This document shows, one piece after another, positions 43,172-45,993 of a DNA stretch of 45,993 bases. Both the position numbers and the translations under genes were made by a program. The notes under the pieces were generated by a model. The model saw only the letters and a list, made by a program, of their open reading frames with translations, did not search any database and was not told where the DNA came from. Location: contig JAUNBF010000030.1 of assembly GCA_030527185.1 (NCBI GenBank), positions 1 to 45,993 of the forward strand. The letters run 5' to 3'. The stretch is from Planctomycetia bacterium (lineage in GTDB: Bacteria > Planctomycetota > Planctomycetia > Pirellulales > Thermoguttaceae). Numbering within the stretch: the first letter of the stretch is position 1; every line of letters begins with the position of its first letter.

Positions 43172-45654
43172 ACATTACCAAACTTACCATTCCCGAAGCC
43201 GTTTCTCTGCTGAAAACGCCGAACGTCGAGATGCACTATCTCTATGCAGGAAGCCGGTTTACGAGAATTGCGACGGGAACGATTGATTTGTTCCGATATG
43301 CCGCGTGGCTCGTGGATGACAAGCCGCGACCGGTGGGGCGGCAGCGTCAATTTTCGCAGGAAGAGCAAAAGGAAAAGAAACGAAAAGCCGACCTGGAACG
43401 GGTGAATGCGGCAACACGGGCGGCCAACGACATTGGCGAAATTCCGTTTGAAACCATCGACTGGGAGCGGCGAAGCGCTTGTAAAAACGACCAGATTCTG
43501 TTCGAGAAAACGTACCTGCCGATGGTGTGTGAAAAGCCGAACGCACCGTACCATCTTTTGCTTATCAATGCCATCACCGAGACTATCCGCAACGGCGGGA
43601 AACAGGCGATTTTGCTTCCACGAGGCGGGGCCAAAACGACGAAATGCCGGGCGGGATTTCTGCATGGTGGGCTATATGGCCGAATTCGCTGGGGTTACAA
43701 CATTTCCGCAAACGAGGACAAGGCAATCGAGACGCTCGAAACGCTGAAAACGTGGCTCCAGAACAGTCCGCTTTTGCTGGAAGATTTTCCCGAAATTTGT
43801 TTCCCGATTTCGATTTTGAAGACCAAGCACACCGGCTCGGTGGCCGAAAGCCAGAGTTATCGCGGCACCCCGACAAAAATCGTCTGGGCGCGGGACGAAG
43901 TGCGCTTTCCATGCCTGAAATTACCGGAGGAAACCGCTCTTTGGTACGCGGAACACGACCCGGAATCGGTGCGAAAAATCATCTTAACCCCGAACAAACC
44001 AGAGGATTCCTTCTGGATGCCGACGGCCTGCGGAACGATTTTGACCACGGACGGAATCAACTCGGCCATTCGTGGCGGTAACATCCCACCCCCGTTGACT
44101 TTAGAGACGATCCGCCCCAACTTTGCCATCCTCGACGACGTTCAAAACGACCAATCGGCGGCTTCGGTGACAACTGTCCGAAAGCTCGACAAAATTATCG
44201 CCAACGCTATCCGATTTTTACCCAAGCCGGGTGAACCTATCGCGATTTTGATGCCCTGCACGGTCATCGAAAGTCACGATTTGGCAGACACTTACGGCAA
44301 TCCCGAACTCAAACCGGAGTGGCGTGGAATCCGCGTCCCCATGGTCACGAAATGGCCGGACGGAATGGACGACAAAGCCATCACGCAAGAAACCGAAACC
44401 TCTCGCCTTTGGACGCAGTATGCCGAAATTCGTCGTCAATCCATCCGAAAACATGGCGACATCCGCGACGCAACCGCCTTCTACGAATTGCACCAAACCC
44501 TGATGGATTCAGGATTTACGGTATCATGGCCGGAACGTTTTGACCCCGGAGAAATTTCCGCGATTCAGAACGCGATGAACCTCCGATTTGAGAATCACCG
44601 AGCTTTTTTGTCGAACATGCAGCAAATCGGTGCGGATTTGCTCGATTCCGAAAGTGGACGCATTCGCTGGCAGGATTTCGCCGAAAAAACGCTCGACCTG
44701 GAACGTGGAACCATTCCCGCCAACGCCCAGCGATTGGTGGCTTATGTGGACATTCAGGCAGAGTATTTCGCCTACGTCGTTCTTGCTGTAAACTTCGATT
44801 TTTCATGCTGTTACGTCGCTGACTACGGCACCTTTCCACAATTCGGTGTCCAGCACTACCGACGCAGGCAGGCCAACGACTGGCGGCTTTTGACCAAATC
44901 GTACCTCGCGACCCGGAACATCGCAAGCGGTGCGGAAAAAGTAAACCTTGACGACATCTACACTTGGGGCTTGCGTACCCTCCTCGACGACCTGATTTCC
45001 CGCAAGTACGTCCGAGCCGACGAAAACAACTCGGAACTTCTCCTTTCTCATATCGCCATGGACGCACAAGAAGGCTTGATTTCGCCCATCGTCCGCGACG
45101 TTTGCAAGAAATATCCACCCGAAAAAGTCATCGCCTACCACGGTTTCGGCATCACCGGTGGACGAATGGGGATGGAAACCTACACCCCCCACGACGATAC
45201 CACATTTGAAGACATACGCAATCCCTCGGCCAACGCCAGACGCTGGATGTTCAAATTCAGTAAAGTCTCACGAACATACGAATTACACTCCGACGTGAAC
45301 GCGTGGAAAGATTACCTCGTCGAACGCATCCGCACCCCGAAAGGCGAACGCGGAAGCCTAACACTTTTCAACGCTCCACAGCACGAACATGAACTTTTTG
45401 CCGTTCAAATTTGCGAAAGTGAACGTTCCGAACTCTATACGTCACGCGGAGTTACGCGAAATCGCTGGACTGTCGTCCCCGGTGCCGACAACGAATTTTT
45501 CGATTGTCTGGTCGGCTGCTTTTGCCTCGCCAGTTTCGCGGGTTGCGTTTACGTTCCAACAATCGGAATCCGTTTGGAAAATACACGTCCGCCCAAACAA
45601 AAAAAGACCTTCCGGGAACGACTTGAAGAACGAAAACGAAAGCGAGGAACCTGA
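43168..45654 (+). CDS. terL: Terminase large subunit
   Basis: The 828-residue packaging motor has a Walker-A-like ILLPRGGAKTT (148-158) and a Walker B region FAILDDVQND (D323-D324). The family usually has D-E; here it is D-D. The C-terminal RNase-H-like nuclease part has acidic strands (LVAYVDIQAEYFAYVVLAV; SHIAMDAQEGLI; GADNEFFDCLVGCFCLASFAG). The length exceeds most large terminases, chiefly by about 100 residues before the ATPase and in the nuclease half. A leading region RFTRIATGTIDLFRYAAWL may bind the small subunit. It is the last large gene in the window; portal and capsid genes should follow. Confidence 0.85.
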   Translation: MNITKLTIPEAVSLLKTPNVEMHYLYAGSRFTRIATGTIDLFRYAAWLVDDKPRPVGRQRQFSQEEQKEKKRKADLERVNAATRAANDIGEIPFETIDWERRSACKNDQILFEKTYLPMVCEKPNAPYHLLLINAITETIRNGGKQAILLPRGGAKTTKCRAGFLHGGLYGRIRWGYNISANEDKAIETLETLKTWLQNSPLLLEDFPEICFPISILKTKHTGSVAESQSYRGTPTKIVWARDEVRFPCLKLPEETALWYAEHDPESVRKIILTPNKPEDSFWMPTACGTILTTDGINSAIRGGNIPPPLTLETIRPNFAILDDVQNDQSAASVTTVRKLDKIIANAIRFLPKPGEPIAILMPCTVIESHDLADTYGNPELKPEWRGIRVPMVTKWPDGMDDKAITQETETSRLWTQYAEIRRQSIRKHGDIRDATAFYELHQTLMDSGFTVSWPERFDPGEISAIQNAMNLRFENHRAFLSNMQQIGADLLDSESGRIRWQDFAEKTLDLERGTIPANAQRLVAYVDIQAEYFAYVVLAVNFDFSCCYVADYGTFPQFGVQHYRRRQANDWRLLTKSYLATRNIASGAEKVNLDDIYTWGLRTLLDDLISRKYVRADENNSELLLSHIAMDAQEGLISPIVRDVCKKYPPEKVIAYHGFGITGGRMGMETYTPHDDTTFEDIRNPSANARRWMFKFSKVSRTYELHSDVNAWKDYLVERIRTPKGERGSLTLFNAPQHEHELFAVQICESERSELYTSRGVTRNRWTVVPGADNEFFDCLVGCFCLASFAGCVYVPTIGIRLENTRPPKQKKTFRERLEERKRKRGT

Positions 45655-45655
45655 A

Positions 45656-45865
45656 ATGTCGCAGTACCAATGCCCCAAATGCGGGTGCCAGCATTCCAAA
45701 GTTTATTTTACCGAATCTGCCGTTAAGTACATACACCATCAGCAGATAGCCGCTGTTCGCCGCAAGCGAAAATGCCGAAATTGCGACTATCGTTGGAGTA
45801 CCGTTGAGCAGGAAGAATCGGACACAACATGGATTCCCAAGAAAGGAAATGAAGAAATTTTCTAA
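45656..45865 (+). CDS. Zinc-ribbon protein, phage Ogr/NrdR-like
   Basis: ATG 45656 has GAGGAACC before it. The 69-residue product carries two cysteine pairs, C-P-K-C-G (about residues 6-9) and C-R-N-C (about 40-43), with QQIAAVRRKRKCRNCDYRWSTVE like the NrdR/Ogr zinc ribbon. It is probably a small DNA-binding or transcription factor for late genes. It starts one base after the terminase stop. Confidence 0.75.
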   Translation: MSQYQCPKCGCQHSKVYFTESAVKYIHHQQIAAVRRKRKCRNCDYRWSTVEQEESDTTWIPKKGNEEIF

Positions 45866-45891
45866 AAATTTCCAAGATTTTACAATTGCCA

Positions 45892-45973
45892 TATACATGT
45901 ATACGGTTCCAATTTGACAGATATTTGAATAAGAGTATAATCATTGCCAGTGAGTAACACACTGGCTTTTTTT
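45892..45973 (+). promoter_or_regulatory. Consensus promoter overlapping a terminator hairpin
   Basis: TTGACA (45914-45919), a 16-bp spacer and TATAAT (45936-45941) are exact consensus. Upstream is the palindrome TATACATGTATA (45892-45903). Downstream, GCCAGTG (45946-45952) pairs with CACTGGC (45960-45966), and T7 follows (45967-45973), an intrinsic terminator whose left arm overlaps the expected start site. It may end the terminase operon, or control a late transcript just beyond the window. Confidence 0.65.
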
Positions 45974-45993
45974 GTCAACTACTTATTTGTCAA

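Overview
The window looks like a chromosome segment of a planctomycete, probably of the Pirellulales/Thermoguttaceae type. The pointers are a DUF1559 prepilin-like protein, many secreted glycoside-hydrolase-like proteins and lipoproteins, a large TolC-like lipoprotein, loosely packed genes and moderate GC. This is inference from gene content; no rRNA is present to settle it.

Positions 1-27,480 are ordinary chromosome. On the minus strand lie a secreted hypothetical protein with deoC and a GHL10-type glycosidase-like protein, a SNF2 helicase, and a COG3014 lipoprotein with an LpoB-like lipoprotein. A GH84-like hydrolase is on the plus strand. A Nudix hydrolase, a DUF1559 protein and a sulfate ABC importer (sbp-cysT-cysW-cysA) follow on the minus strand, then a TolC-family lipoprotein on the plus strand. 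Next come a decayed IS481-like element, a K+/H+ antiporter, a twice-frameshifted rhuM gene, the dITP/XTP pyrophosphatase gene rdgB and an ADP-forming acyl-CoA synthetase. An unusual hairpin-rich spacer splits cysW from cysA, and a near-perfect 46-bp palindrome lies between rhuM and rdgB.

Positions 27,481-45,993 begin with tRNA-Val(UAC), followed at once by a tyrosine integrase. This is the left end of a prophage or phage-like element whose right end lies outside the window. It holds an intergenic zone with inverted repeats flanking AT-rich DNA (candidate origin or control region), a membrane-anchored coiled-coil DUF4041/T5orf172 protein, a ribbon-helix-helix repressor, a BRO-type antirepressor, an excisionase-like HTH protein and a phage-borne csrA. 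A RecA-like ATPase gene follows, then a Lar-like/DUF1599 protein, an ERCC4-type nuclease, a P4-type primase-helicase, a ParB-domain DNA methylase, three overlapping micro-genes, a large terminase and a zinc-ribbon protein.

The most striking arrangement is a two-gene, minus-strand restriction-modification module (fused nuclease-methylase plus specificity subunit, BcgI-like) that has landed inside the phage ATPase gene. Its specificity-gene stop codon lies within a few bases of the break. With the DUF1599 protein, the Lar-like domain and the second methylase, the element is rich in DNA-modification functions. The csrA gene, with CsrA-like GGA sites and two mutually exclusive hairpins upstream, suggests post-transcriptional control of the early region. 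All functional calls come from reading motifs; no searches were run.
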